A stretch of 64,000 nt of DNA, from contig CM075855.1 of NCBI GenBank assembly GCA_037975125.1, positions 108,704,118 through 108,768,117 of the forward strand, read 5' to 3'. Position 1 is the stretch's first letter, and the number at the start of each line of letters is the position of its first letter. The notes beneath the pieces are model-generated. The model was given only the letters and a program-made list of their open reading frames with translations, made no database searches and was not told the origin of the DNA. Positions 1 through 14,670 of this stretch are shown piece after piece. The stretch comes from Latrodectus hesperus. Its lineage: Eukaryota > Arthropoda > Arachnida > Araneae > Theridiidae. The position numbers were made by a program, and so were the translations under genes.

Positions 1-190
1 TTCATATTTGATAAATAGGGAATTATCATTCATTTGCAATAAATTCTTTCGCATGTCAATATTTATGGAAATGAGGTTGCAGATAAACTGGCTAAGGGAG
101 GTCCAGAAGACCCGACCCCTCCCCTATCAAGACATTTTAAGAAATCTCTGCAATCAAGAAGAATTTGTGGTTGCAATAGTTAATAATTTT
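1..190 (+). pseudogene. Decayed RNase H domain of a non-LTR retrotransposon
   Basis: In frame 1 the sequence reads IHLQ*ILSHVNIYGNEVADK followed by LAKGGPEDPTPP. This matches the RNase H motif QWIPSH...GNE.AD.LAK found in Jockey/I-type LINE polyproteins of arthropods. The expected Trp codon is a TAA stop (40-42) and the Pro codon has changed to Leu, so the copy is dead. The fragment is cut by the window start and fades after about position 186. Confidence 0.7.
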
Positions 191-449
191 TAAAATAAAT
201 TACCACTTCTGAAGAAATCGTATTCAAAAAAATAATTGAAAAACATTAATAAAATAATTCTTATTCGTTATCGTGTAGAAAAATCGTTATTCGTGTAAAA
301 TGTTTAAACAAACTTTTATTATTTTGTTAAAACTTTTTACACGAATATTGCATATTAGTGTAAAAAGAGAATAATCAATATTCTCTGGCTAAGAATAAAT
401 ATTGAAATATTTATTAAGAGGACGTTTTGTTGCGACGAAAAAAAATTTT

Positions 450-728
450 CTTTTAACGGCAGGCACTGGGGACTGACCATTCGTCTCAACAAGGTTGGAT
501 ACTGTGACTCATTTGTCTTGCGACACATTGCGCTCCTGTGAAACAAGTAGCTACACCCACGCCTTGCCACCACAAAACCGTTTATAAGGTGGGCCACATT
601 CATACTACATATCAGAAGAAAAGACAGTGGAATACAGAGAGAAAGTAGCATCCATGTCCGAACCGGGATTCGAACCCCAGACCCACAATTCAAGAGTTAG
701 GAGCTCTAACCACTCAGCCATCGGTCAG
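450..728 (-). mobile_element. SINE family A, copy 1
   Basis: This is a tRNA-derived SINE. The minus strand begins with a tRNA-like head: A box TGGCTGAGTGG, B box GGTTCGAATCC. It continues through GGGCATGGATGT-like and CCCTATAAACGGG-like core segments and a tail GTAACGACAAATGAGTAGCA. This copy is the most diverged in its tail. Its head shares private variants with copy 2, indicating that the two are related by duplication. Confidence 0.75.
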
Positions 729-790
729 CGCGTCGAGAATGTAAGAATATCACGTAATAAAAGCGAAATGCTTTACTATCCCTTACTTAT

Positions 791-1083
791 TTTTTCCAAC
801 GGCGGGCACACTTGGGTGACTAATCCTATGGCACAACAAGGCCAGAAACTGCTACTCATTTGTCGTTACCCAGCGGGCACCTGTGAACCAAGTCACGGAA
901 GCGAGTAGCGTACTCGTGCCATACCACCACAAACCCGTTTATAGGGCGGGCCACATTCATACAACATCACAGAAGAAAGGACAGTGGAATATAGATAGAA
1001 AGTAGCACCCATGCCCGAACCGGGATTTGAACCCCAGACCCACAACTCAAGAGTTAGGAGCTCTAACCACTCAGCCATCGGTC
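791..1083 (-). mobile_element. SINE family A, copy 2
   Basis: This is a full-length minus-strand copy from the tRNA-like head (near 1083) to the tail CCAACGGCGGGC (near 797). The 37 bp beyond its head (1086-1122) are identical to those beyond copy 1 (734-770), evidence of a tandem duplication with a period of about 352 bp. Confidence 0.85.
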
Positions 1084-1142
1084 ATCGAGAATGTAAGAAT
1101 ATCACGTAATAAAAGCGAAATGATTTACTCACTGTACCTAAC

Positions 1143-1450
1143 TTTTTTTCCAACGGCGGGCAATCTTGAGTGACTAATCCCATGCCACAACAAGGCCAGA
1201 AACTGCTACTCATTTGTCGTTACCCAGCGGGCACCTGTGAACCAAGCCATGGAGTCGAGTAGCGTTGCCAGCGCCATACCACCACAAACCCGTTTATAGA
1301 GTGGGCCACATACATACAACAACACAGAAGAAAGGACAGAGAAATACAAAGAGAACAGAGAAAGAAGGTAACATCCATGCCTGAACCGGGATTCGAACCC
1401 AAGACCCATAGCTCAGGAGTCAGGAACGCTAACCACTCAGCCATCGGTTG
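1143..1450 (-). mobile_element. SINE family A, copy 3
   Basis: This is a full-length minus-strand copy. Its head variants (GAACGCTAACC) match the general family, not copies 1 and 2. The sequence beyond its head (ACTATCCCTAACTTATT) resembles that after copy 1, so it may share the same ancestral target. Confidence 0.85.
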
Positions 1451-2509
1451 GCACTATCCCTAACTTATTAATATTTGCCTTCTGAAAAAAAAATAAATAC
1501 CTAACTAAAAACTAAATAGATCCGGTGAAGGCACTGCAGAAGTACACTAAATAAATACGCAATTGAAAACGTATAACAAATATTTAATAACACAAAAATA
1601 ACAAATACTTTTGGCCGATTAAATGGACCCGAGCCGAGAAACATAGTTCTCCTACAAAAGCCAGCAAAAACAAAAGTCCAATTAAAAAACTATATAACAA
1701 ATACAAGTTGCAAAGAACGCCCTCTGGCGTTCAAGCAGTACCAAGTGGGTTGCTGCGGATTGATATTTTCCACACCTTCGTATAAAAATTTTCTATTGAA
1801 TATCGAGCATGTGTCTTCTAATATTCAAATTGAAATAATGCAAACATACATTTTAGTAAATTCCTTTTAATGCTAATTATTAATGTGATAATATGTGGCT
1901 AGAGAATTAAAACACTTATTAAAATCTTTAGCATATTTTGTGCTATTTATATTGTTCCAATATCAGAAATTCACACTGCAGATAATTTGCTTTTTTAAAC
2001 TCAAGGGAAATAGGATTTAAGAATTTTCCATCTTTTGTGACATTAAATGAACATCTCATATTCGATAATAACGGAATTATTAATGATCATAAACTAAACA
2101 GTTTATGACGAAAACGCAAATATTTAGACAAGAATATTTGTGCAAATAAATAAACAAAGTTTTACCTCATTAATTCCTGGCTAACTTTATTATTAAAGCT
2201 GTGACGGAAATCGCTTAAGAGGACCAAATTTTAATGTCTCAAAATATTTCAGTTTTACATGAATATCAAAAATAAATTCAAGAGCAAAATAATTTAAAAA
2301 AAAAATTATATTTTGACTGAAAAATTTATTATTATGATATTAAACTATGAAAAAAATTTAGTTTATTATTAAATTACATGCAGGAAATTTATCAAATAGT
2401 TATTTTGCGTTTCGTTGCATCATGTTTGAAATAAATTTGATAATTTTATCATTAAAAATGTTTATTTTATTGATGTCTCTCCGTAACCATAAATATTTAT
2501 GATATATTC

Positions 2510-2790
2510 CCCCAAGAGATTTCTCGCCAAATCTAGCGCCCTTTGCTTTGATTATAGTGTACAATTTGATTTTTGTTGCCTTTCGGTTTTTTGTTTTGTT
2601 GCCAGGTTTACTTGTTTCTTGTATTTTTCTTAATTTTTGCTTCATAAATATAGGTTTTCCTAAGTGGCAACAGCATTTAAATTTTTTGCTCAGCGTTTCA
2701 ATTGAGCGGAAATTTCTTTTATTCCCCTTTCCAAAAACAAGCGTTCAACTTGGCGATAGAAACAGTCACAATGTCGCCAATTGAATGGGG
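2510..2790. repeat. Relic related to the right part of the 26.9-28.1 kb element
   Basis: The segment starts GATTTCTCGCCAAATCTAG, identical to the reverse complement of 28044-28062. It continues with similarly spaced TTGTTGCC, GTTGCCAGG and AAGTGGCAACAGC motifs found in reverse order at 27870-28060. The left end ends in TGTCGCCAATTGAAT. No target duplication was seen. Confidence 0.5.
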
Positions 2791-3896
2791 GATATATCTT
2801 ATTCGTTTATATTGCTCCATAATTTTGATTGAGTTTTAAATGTTCTTGAGTTGGATTCCCACATTCGGTGATGTTTATAATGGTTCGGTGTACACTTTAA
2901 GCTATTGATCCCACCCTAAAAGTCTTCGTTTGTAAAACAAGTTTATAAAAATTAACTAAACCAATGTGCAAACTTAAAAAAATTACTTTTACATGAAATA
3001 AAGTTAGTGTTATGAATATTTTATTACAGCATTTTTGAAATTTACTTTTCATACAAATTTGATAATTTCGCTTACATTGTAATTATTTACACTTTAAAAA
3101 ATGAATTTTTTTAAAATATTTTAAGTTTCAATATAATGAAAGAAATCATGTCAATTACAATTTCAAATATTATGAACAAATTTCGAATTAAAATTTGATA
3201 AACATGCAGATTTCTTAAAATATATTAAAATTTGTTTATGCATGAAGATTTATTATGAATATTTTAGTTTTAATGAATATTTCAATCAGCGTATGTTGAA
3301 TAAGTTTTATCTCATTCCTTGGCATCAAGTTAATATCTTTAGGCGTTTCTTTCAATGTATCGATTTTGAATAGAGTATTATATATAAACGTAATGTATTC
3401 ATAGTTTAAATCGTTAGTGAAATAAATTCCAAATGCTAAATATAGGAGATATTTTTTCAATTAAAGGTATCTCTATATTTCAGAATATGAAATACTTCAT
3501 TCATTTCAGTTTTTAGTTTAACCTTTTTTTAAATAACACATCCGCAAATTAAAAATATTCTGAACGACATTCGAACAATTTCGAAAATTTCAAAAGAGAA
3601 TTGCTTAAAGAAAAAAAATTAATTCGTAAGATATCTTAAGAGTGCTAGCAATCGCCATTTAGCAAAAATAGTGACAAAATATCAAATATAATTATTTTTA
3701 AATGATCTTTGCAGAATCTTTTCAATATTGTTATTATTCTTACTATTAAAAGCTTTCTAAAATAGATTCTAATGGTAATTCTTAAACTATAAATATTAAA
3801 CTTCATAAACATTTTCAAACTGTTTAAACATTCCTCATATTTGCAATTTTTTTAAGTTAGTATAGCTTTCATTTCAAGTTACTATATTAAAGTTAT

Positions 3897-4201
3897 GGTC
3901 GATTGATGGCTGAGTGGTTAGCGCTCCTGCCTCCTGATCTGTGGGTCCTGGGTTCAAATCCCTGTTCGGGCATGGATGTTTCCTTCTCTACTCTCTCTGT
4001 CTTTCTCTGTCCTTATCTTTGATGATGTATGAATGTGGCCCACCCTATAAACGGGTTTGTGGTGGTATGGCGCGGGTAACGCTACTAGCTTCCATGACTT
4101 GGTTCACAGGTGGCCGCTGGGTAACGACAAATGAGTGGCAGTTTCTAGGCCTTGTTGTGGCATAGGGTTAGTCACCCAAGTGTTCGAGATTGGAAAATAA
4201 G
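3897..4201 (+). mobile_element. SINE family A, copy 4 with 12-bp target duplication
   Basis: The plus-strand copy has A box TGGCTGAGTGG and B box GGTTCAAATCC. It is flanked by perfect TATTAAAGTTAT repeats at 3885-3896 and 4202-4213. The target duplication fixes both ends and shows retroposition. Confidence 0.9.
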
Positions 4202-5710
4202 TATTAAAGTTATAACAATAAATATTTTGTGCTTTAAGTTTAGTGGGCCACTAAACTGATTGCATTTTAATGTTAGAATAGTATATCAAACAAAGAAAAT
4301 TGAAAACTGATTATATTTCAGTGTTAAAATAGTACACAGGAATATCTGTGATGTAGTGCCTTACCTGTTCAGACTTTAGTTTCAGTTTCTTTCTTTTAAA
4401 ATCATTAATTAAAATATACGTAATATTTAGAAAAAGTTTATTTTTTTCTTTTTATATAATTATTTTCATTTTAAAATATAAAATAACTAGCATCTTTAAA
4501 AAAATATATTCAAAAATTAAGCAAAATGGATAAGTAAAACAGAATATTCATGTAAATTATAATATTTAAAATTATAAATATAAATTTAATTTTTTCACAA
4601 AAATCTGACATTCCATAGGTTTGTTTTTAACAAAGAATGAGGATTCTTGAAGTGGTACGGAATCTACTTTAAGATATACAAAAATAAAATTAGTTCTGAA
4701 ATTCGAAAAGTGATTGTAGCGCAATAGACAAACCAAACCAACTGCATGAATGAAAATAATATAAAATGAAATTTATGTCATTTAAATCACGTATTTTATA
4801 TTATTTGGGTGGCCAGAAAACGAAGTACCCTTATTTAATTAAAATTATTTTAAAATTTCCAAAGAAAAAGTAAGTTATAAGAAATTAAAGTTACAGTAAA
4901 GTCGTAATATGTTTTATAATTCAATAATACTAATTTCATTTAAAACTTTCGCTCAGAAAATGTATCATAAATATGAGATTTGTCAATATATTTACTTCAT
5001 TCAATTCAGTGATTTTAACAAATAAAATTCTTTTGTTATGTATCGAAACGAAAAACATTTTTTTTATAAAAATTAACCTAGTAAAGGAACCTATAAACTT
5101 TATTTTTACTTTTTTTCTTAAATTTAATAAATAACAAAACAGAGATAAAATAAACTTTCACTAGCAAAATATAACTTTCCAATCGGTTTTCGATATGAAC
5201 TTTTTTTTTATGAGCAGAGTTTCGATTTTCATAAGAAAAAGAAAAATAATTTTTTTCTTCTTTGGGAAGAGAAGAGGAAGTAGGAAGTAAAGGGTAGGAA
5301 ATTCCTCTGTAGTTGGAATCTAGAAAGAAAAAAACAACCTCATTTTTAAAGAAATTGAGTATATTAAAAACTTTTTTTTATAATAATAGTTTATCAACCT
5401 ACAATTAACTTTAGTATTCCGTTGAACAGTGAACATATATTGGATTCTTTTAATCATTTTTAAAAGCATCAGACAAGTATTACATATTAGCTTCTCACAT
5501 TCATAACTTTACTTATCAGATTTTTGTTATTGAATTTAATAATATTCAATTGGTATATTTTTTAAGGAAAAAAACTCTTAGTAAGAATAGTCAAATATTC
5601 ATACTAAAAATTGTAAGTAAAACTATATTAATATAATAAAAAATATTACACTTTTAGTATATATTGTTATTTTAAATTAGCATTAATATTTAAGTAAGGT
5701 AATTTTATAA

Positions 5711-5815
<105 letters not shown>

Positions 5816-7147
5816 ATTGATTGATTGAGTTCGAATTCGATGTTTTGATTTTCTAATAAGAATCAATAAAATTGTAAGGATTTTTTCAAGCAGTACGTAA
5901 ATACTTATAAATTAAAGTAATTACACTTTAGTTTCAGTATTTGTATTTGTTTTTTAAGGGAAGTTTCTTAGATATGTTACACTATTTCCGAAAGAAACTA
6001 CAAATGTTTTGGGTGAATTGAATTTAAATTTTTCTTGAATAAAAGACATTAAGTTGTAGTAGGAAACATTTGAAAATTAGTTGCCAATTAAATCCTGTGA
6101 TTTTTATGAATATAAATATACATACATACAGAGCAATTTTAACGAAAATGCTTTTTATAAAAGAATATATAAGACATATCTCAAAAATTATCATTTATCT
6201 TAGTTTCCAGATTTTATGATGCCCCCAGGTTCAATCATATTTTTATGTGAATAGTTTCTTCCAAAACTGTCACGGGTTTTTCTTTTAATATTATGATGTG
6301 TTTACTAAAAAATGTTATGAAAGTTTGGGTTTTTTGGTCATTATTCTATTTTTACTTATAATTTCTCCCTCATTATCAGAATCAACCACTTTCAAATCTA
6401 CACCAACAATCACGATCAAGGTGGCAATGGAATCTACCAACTAAAAATCAGAATGACAACCCTGTAACTAATAAGTTAGTTTTTATCAAATTTAAATAGT
6501 CTGGACAAACAAATTACAAAGATAATAAACAAAATAAAAAGACGGTAGTTTGACGTTTATTTTAAAACATAATAATCACGGGGATTTGTATAATTTTATG
6601 CATGGATAGCAAACTCTCGAATGAAACTAAACTCGGTTTGTTTGGCTTGACAGCTTCCGACTGGATGCTTGTGAAATATTTAATGTGAAGCGGTGTAATC
6701 TTTTAGGTTTCTTTTCGACGATCTGACTGTTATTCATACCCAATCTTATCATTAGCACCAATTTAATGACAAGATTAATTTAAGAAGCATTTATACATCA
6801 TGATTGGTCTCAAAATATTGACTTAGTTTTCATTTTGTTTTATAAATTCATCCAATTCTCTCTCTCTTTCTCTACCAATTTATCAACATTGATCAATAAA
6901 TTTGTAGATTTAAAACACATTTCTGTCTTTTTTGTAATCGACGTCATACCTGACCAAAAATTACCCCTAACCTTCCAGTTGTATACTAATTTGCACGCAT
7001 CCTCAGTTTTTAAATTCTCATGTTCTCTGTTTTGGAAAATTTTACAAAGCATAAGTTTTTATTTTAATTTTAATGGCTGCGTTTACAAAGACCACTGCGC
7101 CACAAATACATAAAGAATAAGTAGACAAGGGAACACAGAAAAGTCTA

Positions 7148-7410
7148 TTAAGCACTGAGGATGTCTCGAGCACGCCAGTAACGATCGCACAAGGAAGGTT
7201 TGAACAGTGTTGGACAGCGACGAAGGTGGTGTTCGTCCATCTCCTCCCGAAGATCGCAGAGCCTGCAGAAAGGTTCTTGGACTATGTTAGTTCTCCATGG
7301 GTGTTTACAAAGGCAGTGATGCCCGGTGGCCAAACGAAACTCGGCAACAGCCCTGCGTCTAGGCCACTTAGGGATAAATTGAAGATTATTCCATCATATC
7401 TTGACAAGGC
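7148..7410 (-). pseudogene. C-terminal fragment of a non-LTR retrotransposon polyprotein
   Basis: On the minus strand the sequence reads WNNLQFIPKWPRRRAVAEFR, LATGHHCLCKHPWR..., then FCRLCD...DEHHLRRC and ends with RYWRARDILSA and a stop at 7148-7150. The EFRLATGH block and the C-x2-C...H-x4-C zinc-knuckle-like motif are typical of the extreme C-terminus of arthropod Jockey-like LINE ORF2 proteins. An in-frame stop upstream (around 7399) and loss of the rest show a 5'-truncated copy. It could belong to the same family as the RNase H relic at the window start, in opposite orientation. Confidence 0.7.
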
Positions 7411-7464
7411 ATAAGTTCTAATATTGCATTTTAATGAAGCGTTTATCAACCTTGTTCTTCCCTA

Positions 7465-7690
7465 GACAGCAAACGGTGGTCTTCATGATGTTCGGAGGAC
7501 GTTCTTTCAGGACCTGGTGGACTTAATTTGGACGTGAGGAAACGTCCGAAGGATTGTCTGTCGACGTCCTACGGACGTTCTTAGGGTATCCCAATGTCCA
7601 GAAGTAATGCGTACGTTGGTTGTCCGACACACGTCCGAGACAGACGATATTTGGACGTGATTCGGCGCACATTTGGACATTCATATAACA
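7465..7690. repeat. GGACGT-rich island
   Basis: GGACGT or its complement ACGTCC recurs about seven times in 220 bp (for example CCTACGGACGTTC, TTTGGACGTGA, CACACGTCCGAG) within otherwise AT-rich DNA. No regular period was found. Confidence 0.6.
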
Positions 7691-10600
7691 AGATTTATTA
7701 TGATGTTAATTTATAGTATTAAATTATTCCTTTAATAATTACAATAAAAATTATATTTTGTAACGATGTTTATAATTTTTTATTGTTTTTAGTAATAAAA
7801 AATAATAAGTTTTATCATTATTTTAAAAGTATATTAACTACATTTATATATAAAACATTAACGATGTTATTATTTTCATATTAATGTAATTAGGTGTTTC
7901 CAGAGAAAAACTTGCCTTTTCTACGAAGAAATTTTCTTTATCTTCAATATTTTGCATCGTAGGTGTACATACTATTCTGAAAATTAAGCTATTGTAACCC
8001 ATCCTTAAAATACCAATTAAAAATTTACTCAAAAGAAATAATATGAACATTTACATTATTTTGGGCATGTTTAAAATATGAATTTTTAAATCAAAGTGTG
8101 TAAAAATGTGGAAAAGTTGCTTATTTGATTTACTAAACATAATTTTCTGGGAAAAAAAGGCTAGAAATATTATCTTCCAAAAGACGTTCTGGTAAAATTG
8201 CCATTTCTTTACTTATGTCTTTTTTCATTCCTTAAGTTTTTTTTTTTTTTTTTTTTTTTACTTAGGGCTTAAATATTTCACCTGAATTTCCTTCTACTGA
8301 ACTCAACCATGGAATATGTATTGACATCTCGTAAATAAAATATATAATAATTTAAATACATCAAGCATTTATTATCCAATATCAATTACGTAACTGTAAT
8401 ACACACATTTACCACTGCTGCTCAATAAACATAATAAAAATATTATAAATTGTAAAAAACAAATAATCCCTAATTTATATGATGCCATATAAATGTTTAC
8501 ATATTTTAATCTAATTTAGTTTTATTGAATTTAACAACTAAATTAAAGTCCAGAGCCATATTTGTAATTTTTTGGTGAAATTAATATTTCCAAAATAATG
8601 TTTCCTTAGCTATAAAAAAGGCATAATATTATTTATAATAAAGGTTTGGAGGAAGTAATTAGTATGTTTGCTTTCAATTAAGAGTTTTGTTTCTCTCCTA
8701 AGCATTAATATTTCTCATCAAGAATACACTTAACTAAAGCTATTAGGCATTAATTTACGGATTATACTACAAAGTAGCCTACTATTTCCTTAATAGGTAA
8801 ACGATAATGTCTGATTAACCATCGCTTGAAGTAAGGCATGAGATTTAAAAAAAATAACTTCCATTTATAAGTAAATTACTAAATGGTATCAAAACAGTAA
8901 ATGGAAGGAATTAAACCGTTCGTGACCTGTTACCATTTTTTTGAAGTGCTTGTTTTCAGAGTAATGGGAAGCTTAAATTTAATAACAGCATGACGTATAA
9001 ACTTTAAAAAAGAAGGTTTTTGAATTTTACAATGCAATCTTGATACATTTTGGCTAACTGGAATATAATACTTACTTCCCTTAATCTTATAATTTATTCT
9101 ATAGTTTAAAATAAATGTTTATTTTTTGAAAAATATTATAAATATTTTTGTTGCAGTAGAGTGTTTGGTTCGTTAAAAGAATCAATAATTACATACATAA
9201 GCAAATGCTGATAAAATATTAGTAACTAGAAGCACATTAAGAAATCCTGTATCATAGTTTGTATTGAAGATCATATTATAAAAAAATTAATTAATTAAAA
9301 CCTTCCTAATTAATATTAGTTACTTTATGGGAGTCAAAATAATTTTATTTTTAAGTACGATACTGAAAGAGTAAAACTAACAAAAGTTACATGAAATAAT
9401 AAGCATATTTTTGATTAAGTATGAGTATTTCTTGGAAAGAACAAATGACTCATTATGAAAATAATTATAAAGTTAAAATTATTGAGAGTATTTTTCTTAT
9501 TAAAAAATTTTCCTCTTAGATTTTGAATGTTTGAGACTATGATTGTTGTTGTTGTTGTAATTGTATTTCTACAAAATTATAATATCACATTCTTTAATGA
9601 AAACGAAAATGTATATTGTTGTGAAAATGTATATAATGTGGCATGGAAATTTTCTTATCGTAAATATCATTTTCTGTTTGTGTTAGCTCATACTGCAAGC
9701 AATTCACTAACAAAATAGAGAAAGTACTTTAGAGTTATTTCTTCCGACGAAAATAAAACTATTTATTGTTAGTTTTCTAATTTATCTACACGAATCTCGT
9801 CGAATCGAAATTTTTAAAAACAGCCGATACAACAGACATAATGAAAAGATTTTACATGCAGCATCTTTTGATTTGTAAATAAGAAACATTTTGACATTAA
9901 TTTGACACTACTTAGGCTTAAAAGCCTAAAATTTTTAAGGTATTTTATTATACATTATTTAGACTGCTATCTTGGATGATATTTTTCATAGAGAGTGAGG
10001 AACAAGGCCCAACTTAGCCTAATTGAGGCACGCGGCAAATTTTTCTTTGGGGGCTACCTCTGTTTTACAACAACAAAAATTCTAATCGATTTGGCAGGAA
10101 ATTCTATTTGATTGACAACGTAAAATAAACTTTTTGTTCCATTTTGGGACTTATTTGATGTGGGAACCCGAAGCAACTGCCCTTTTGCCCTTTATACCCC
10201 TCTCTTAGTCAGGTTCTGGTAGGCTTACTAATTTATCGCAAAAGAAGATATTTGCATGATTTGAAAGGCTCCAATATGACAGAGACGTCCATGCAGAAGA
10301 AGAAATATTTCGCTGCTTTGGGTAACAGTAACAGCTACAATGAGCCAAGGAATATTTGTCCTGAAAATAATTCTCCAACCACTATACCATACTCAGCATT
10401 TAGACAATAATTAAATTTATTTTGAAGTTAAACTCGTGAGCAAAAAAGATCACTGAGTGACAAAGAAGCCAAAGCTGAAGTTAAAATGCTATTAAAATTC
10501 TAGTCATCTACTAAAATAAAAAAGTGTAATTGATTATAATGAGGCACGCTTACAGATGATAATCTTTTACATGATCTGAATATATTTTTCATCGAGGTAA

Positions 10601-11011
10601 AACTTTGTTTGTCTTTTATGTTTCATGATATAAAAAGTCCCTTATTAGCTTTTGAAATATTTCTCTGTTGTAAATATTTTAATATATAATTCCTCCTTTA
10701 ATATCATCATACTTCGAAATTGATAGCAGACTTTATGTGATGCATTAATTTTAGAGTACACTAAATTTTTAATCAAATTTTTAAAATATGCAATAAAAGG
10801 TGAAGTCTGTATTTTGAGGAGTTAAAAGTATTTATAACTAACAAATTTTTTTGACAATCAAATAAAAAAAACTATAATAGTTTTATTCAGGAAACATTTA
10901 CATACGGCATAAATGAAACTACAATAATTTACATTTAATTTATTGATTGAATATCATTTATTTAAATAGTTATGCATAAATTAAAAAATAATGCATTTTG
11001 TTTTATTTCAG

Positions 11012-11110
11012 AAACTGGTACAAAAGATTTTGACAAGTTTGTGAATTTACTTGGTGAAAAAATAAGGTTAAAAAGCTGGGATAAATATAGAGGAGGTCTT
11101 GATGTTAAAG
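11012..11110 (+). CDS. GARNL3: GARNL3-like gene, exon 1 of 10 in window (start of Rap-GAP domain)
   Basis: This is the first recognisable exon of a Rap/Ran-GAP domain-like 3 orthologue. Proteins of this family are predicted GTPase-activating proteins for Rap-type small GTPases and carry an N-terminal Rap-GAP domain followed by a CNH domain. The exon follows a TTTTATTTCAG acceptor, opens with two bases that finish a codon, and reads TGTKDFDKFVNLLGEKIRLK, then SWDKYRGGLDVK. This matches the family pattern FLNLLGD..LKGW..YRGGLDTK. It ends with one base of a Gly codon before a GTATAA donor. The open frame extends leftward into the intron, but the acceptor and the family alignment place the start here. 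The upstream exons were not found in the window. A 505-bp (TA)n array begins about 53 bp after the donor. Confidence 0.88.
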
Positions 11111-12669
<1,559 letters not shown>

Positions 12670-12773
12670 GTGATATGACAGGAAAGTACTCAGCCTACAC
12701 TATATATGAAGGACATGAAATTATGTTTCACGTCTCAACACTTCTGCCTTATTCTAAAGACAATCGTCAGCAA
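12670..12773 (+). CDS. GARNL3: GARNL3-like gene, exon 2 (Rap-GAP domain)
   Basis: The exon lies between a TTTTTTCCTAG acceptor and a CAA|GTGAGT donor. Its first two bases complete the split Gly codon from exon 1. It then reads [20 protein letters not shown] followed by [14 protein letters not shown] and ends on a codon boundary. The stretch [16 protein letters not shown] is a signature of Rap-GAP domains and is nearly identical to the vertebrate GARNL3 family ([17 protein letters not shown]). The phase continuity with both neighbours is direct sequence evidence; the function is inferred from the family. Confidence 0.92.
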
Positions 12774-13299
12774 GTGAGTGGTCATTTGCTTATATTTAAT
12801 CATTAAAAAATGCGACACTTTTTCATTTGTGGTTGTAAAGTCGTTCAAAAAATTAATACTAATATATAGTACACGTTTAAGGATTTTTTTCGGATTACAA
12901 AATCCTGATTAATATTAGTAATTTAGCTCAATTATATCCAGAAGAAATTCTAAAACAGTTCCAAATACTTTTATATTACCATATTCAAAACATTTGTTCC
13001 AATTTCAGAATATTTTTTAAAATTCAATATAAAATGCTTAAATTGTAAAATATTCGTGAAATCATCTCTCATTTAAATTATTATAAAAGTTTAATAGGAC
13101 TCTAATTACTTTAGTTATTTATGTTTAGGATTTGGAAATTTTCTTAGTGTTAAGCTTAATTTTTATTCTTAAGATACACACGTTTATAAATTAAAGATAA
13201 TCCAGAGGGGCACAGATATCAAATGTATTAGGAAAATATCACCTGTTCAAATATCAAGCAAATGGTCGATCATTTTATGCAAATTACTTACATACATAG

Positions 13300-14460
13300 C
13301 GGTGCAAGCGAGATCTATACTGTACCTTTAGGTTAACGGGTTTTGGAATATCATCACCCATCATCAAGTGCATCGTCATTTTAAACCACGGTCAGGTGAC
13401 GATGTCACGCCTGAGATGGCAACCTCCTCTCCACATCTACGCCACACCAACAGAAGGGTTTAGGACGTCACATATTAGCGTAGACATGTCCGCGATCCAC
13501 GTAGCTCCAGCAACCCAGTAATGGGGAGTACGTGGTCACCCTCCCAACCAATACCTTCTATAAATGATGTTTCATTTTGCTGATCTTAACGGGAGTCGAC
13601 ATGAAGCTACTGAGCTACTGAAGTTCATATGCAAATTACAGGAAGTCACCAGATGACGTTGAGATCAATGCTAGACCACGCAAAGGATGCATGTGGATGA
13701 CATTTTACGGAGTAGAATTATCAGTCACTAAGAATGCGAGAGTACATAGTTCGCAGTAGCTGTGGAACTCGATATATAGCCCAAAGTATCATCTCTTAGG
13801 CTGTAGCAACGATTTCAAGATGATGGAAATATCAGTAGTCGTTATAATACAGATCGGCGCCAAGTGACAATGGTGAATGACGGCCGGTATTTGGCAGATA
13901 CTGCGAAATAAAATAGGGTTACAAGCATAGCAATGAATTTATCGCGTCGCTTATCGTCATACGATCATTTCAAGGCAAATCATGTACAGATGTTTGGAAC
14001 AGTGTGGTCTATATACTGGCAGGCCAATCAGACGTGTTTCACTCAAGGCTGTGATTAGTCGGGAGTAGAAAGCATGCAATGTGGACACCGTCACAATGAA
14101 CTTGTGTTAGATATTTCGATGAGTTGAGTTTCAGCTTGTTGTCCAATTCACATTGGACACTTGGTAAAAGTTTACAATCGGGTATCCCTTTATTTTGATT
14201 TATTGGCAAATTTTTTGAAGCCAAGATAGGTGCCAAGATGTGACTAACAAGATGGCTACAACACAAAAGCTATACAAAGAGGGTTACCAGAAATTAAATC
14301 TCCTTGACGAGATGTATCTCCAAATTTTTCGCCAAACCACAAGGGATACCCGATTTTGCACCGCACCCCGGAGATTCATATTTAGAAAGCCAGGTACATA
14401 TTACCACCAGGAATATATTGTGTTACTCTTCATGCCAACATCGAACTGTCTTATGATTGT
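13300..14460. repeat. GC-richer repeat-derived block, unclassified
   Basis: Base composition rises well above the surroundings, with stretches such as GTCAGGTGACGATGTCACGC. The only internal structure seen is an inverted repeat: AATCGGGTATCCCTT near 14177 against AAGGGATACCCGATT near 14340. No frame stays open. It is probably a decayed transposon, but I cannot name the family. Confidence 0.35.
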
Positions 14461-14670
14461 AAGGGAAGTATATGCTGTAAACTGTATATGGAGCTATAAT
14501 CGTGGTTTGTGTATGTCTGGTATCGTACATACACCATCTCTTTTACTTTCTCATTTGTGAATACCCTGATGTTAAATTGTATATCTTGTAATTTCCCTTG
14601 TGCCAATGTTTTATTTCAATGTATCTTCTTTCGATGTTCCATAAACTTGTCAATTGGGGACAGTCAGAGG

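Noticed and set aside
893..1444. Short minus-strand frames reading MAEWL..LTPELWV.GSNPGSGM, repeated at 3941, 37862 and 41907
   Set aside because: They are translations of the SINE-A tRNA-like head and recur at every copy.
3897..3980. tRNA gene candidates with A and B boxes, as in all SINE heads
   Set aside because: Each is followed by a SINE body and tail and often flanked by target duplications; acceptor stems do not close properly.
10530..10612. Possible upstream GARNL3 exon reading LTDDNLLHDL before GTAAAA
   Set aside because: Only LTDD resembles the family sequence before this point, and the donor leaves phase 0, while exon 1 needs a preceding phase of one base.
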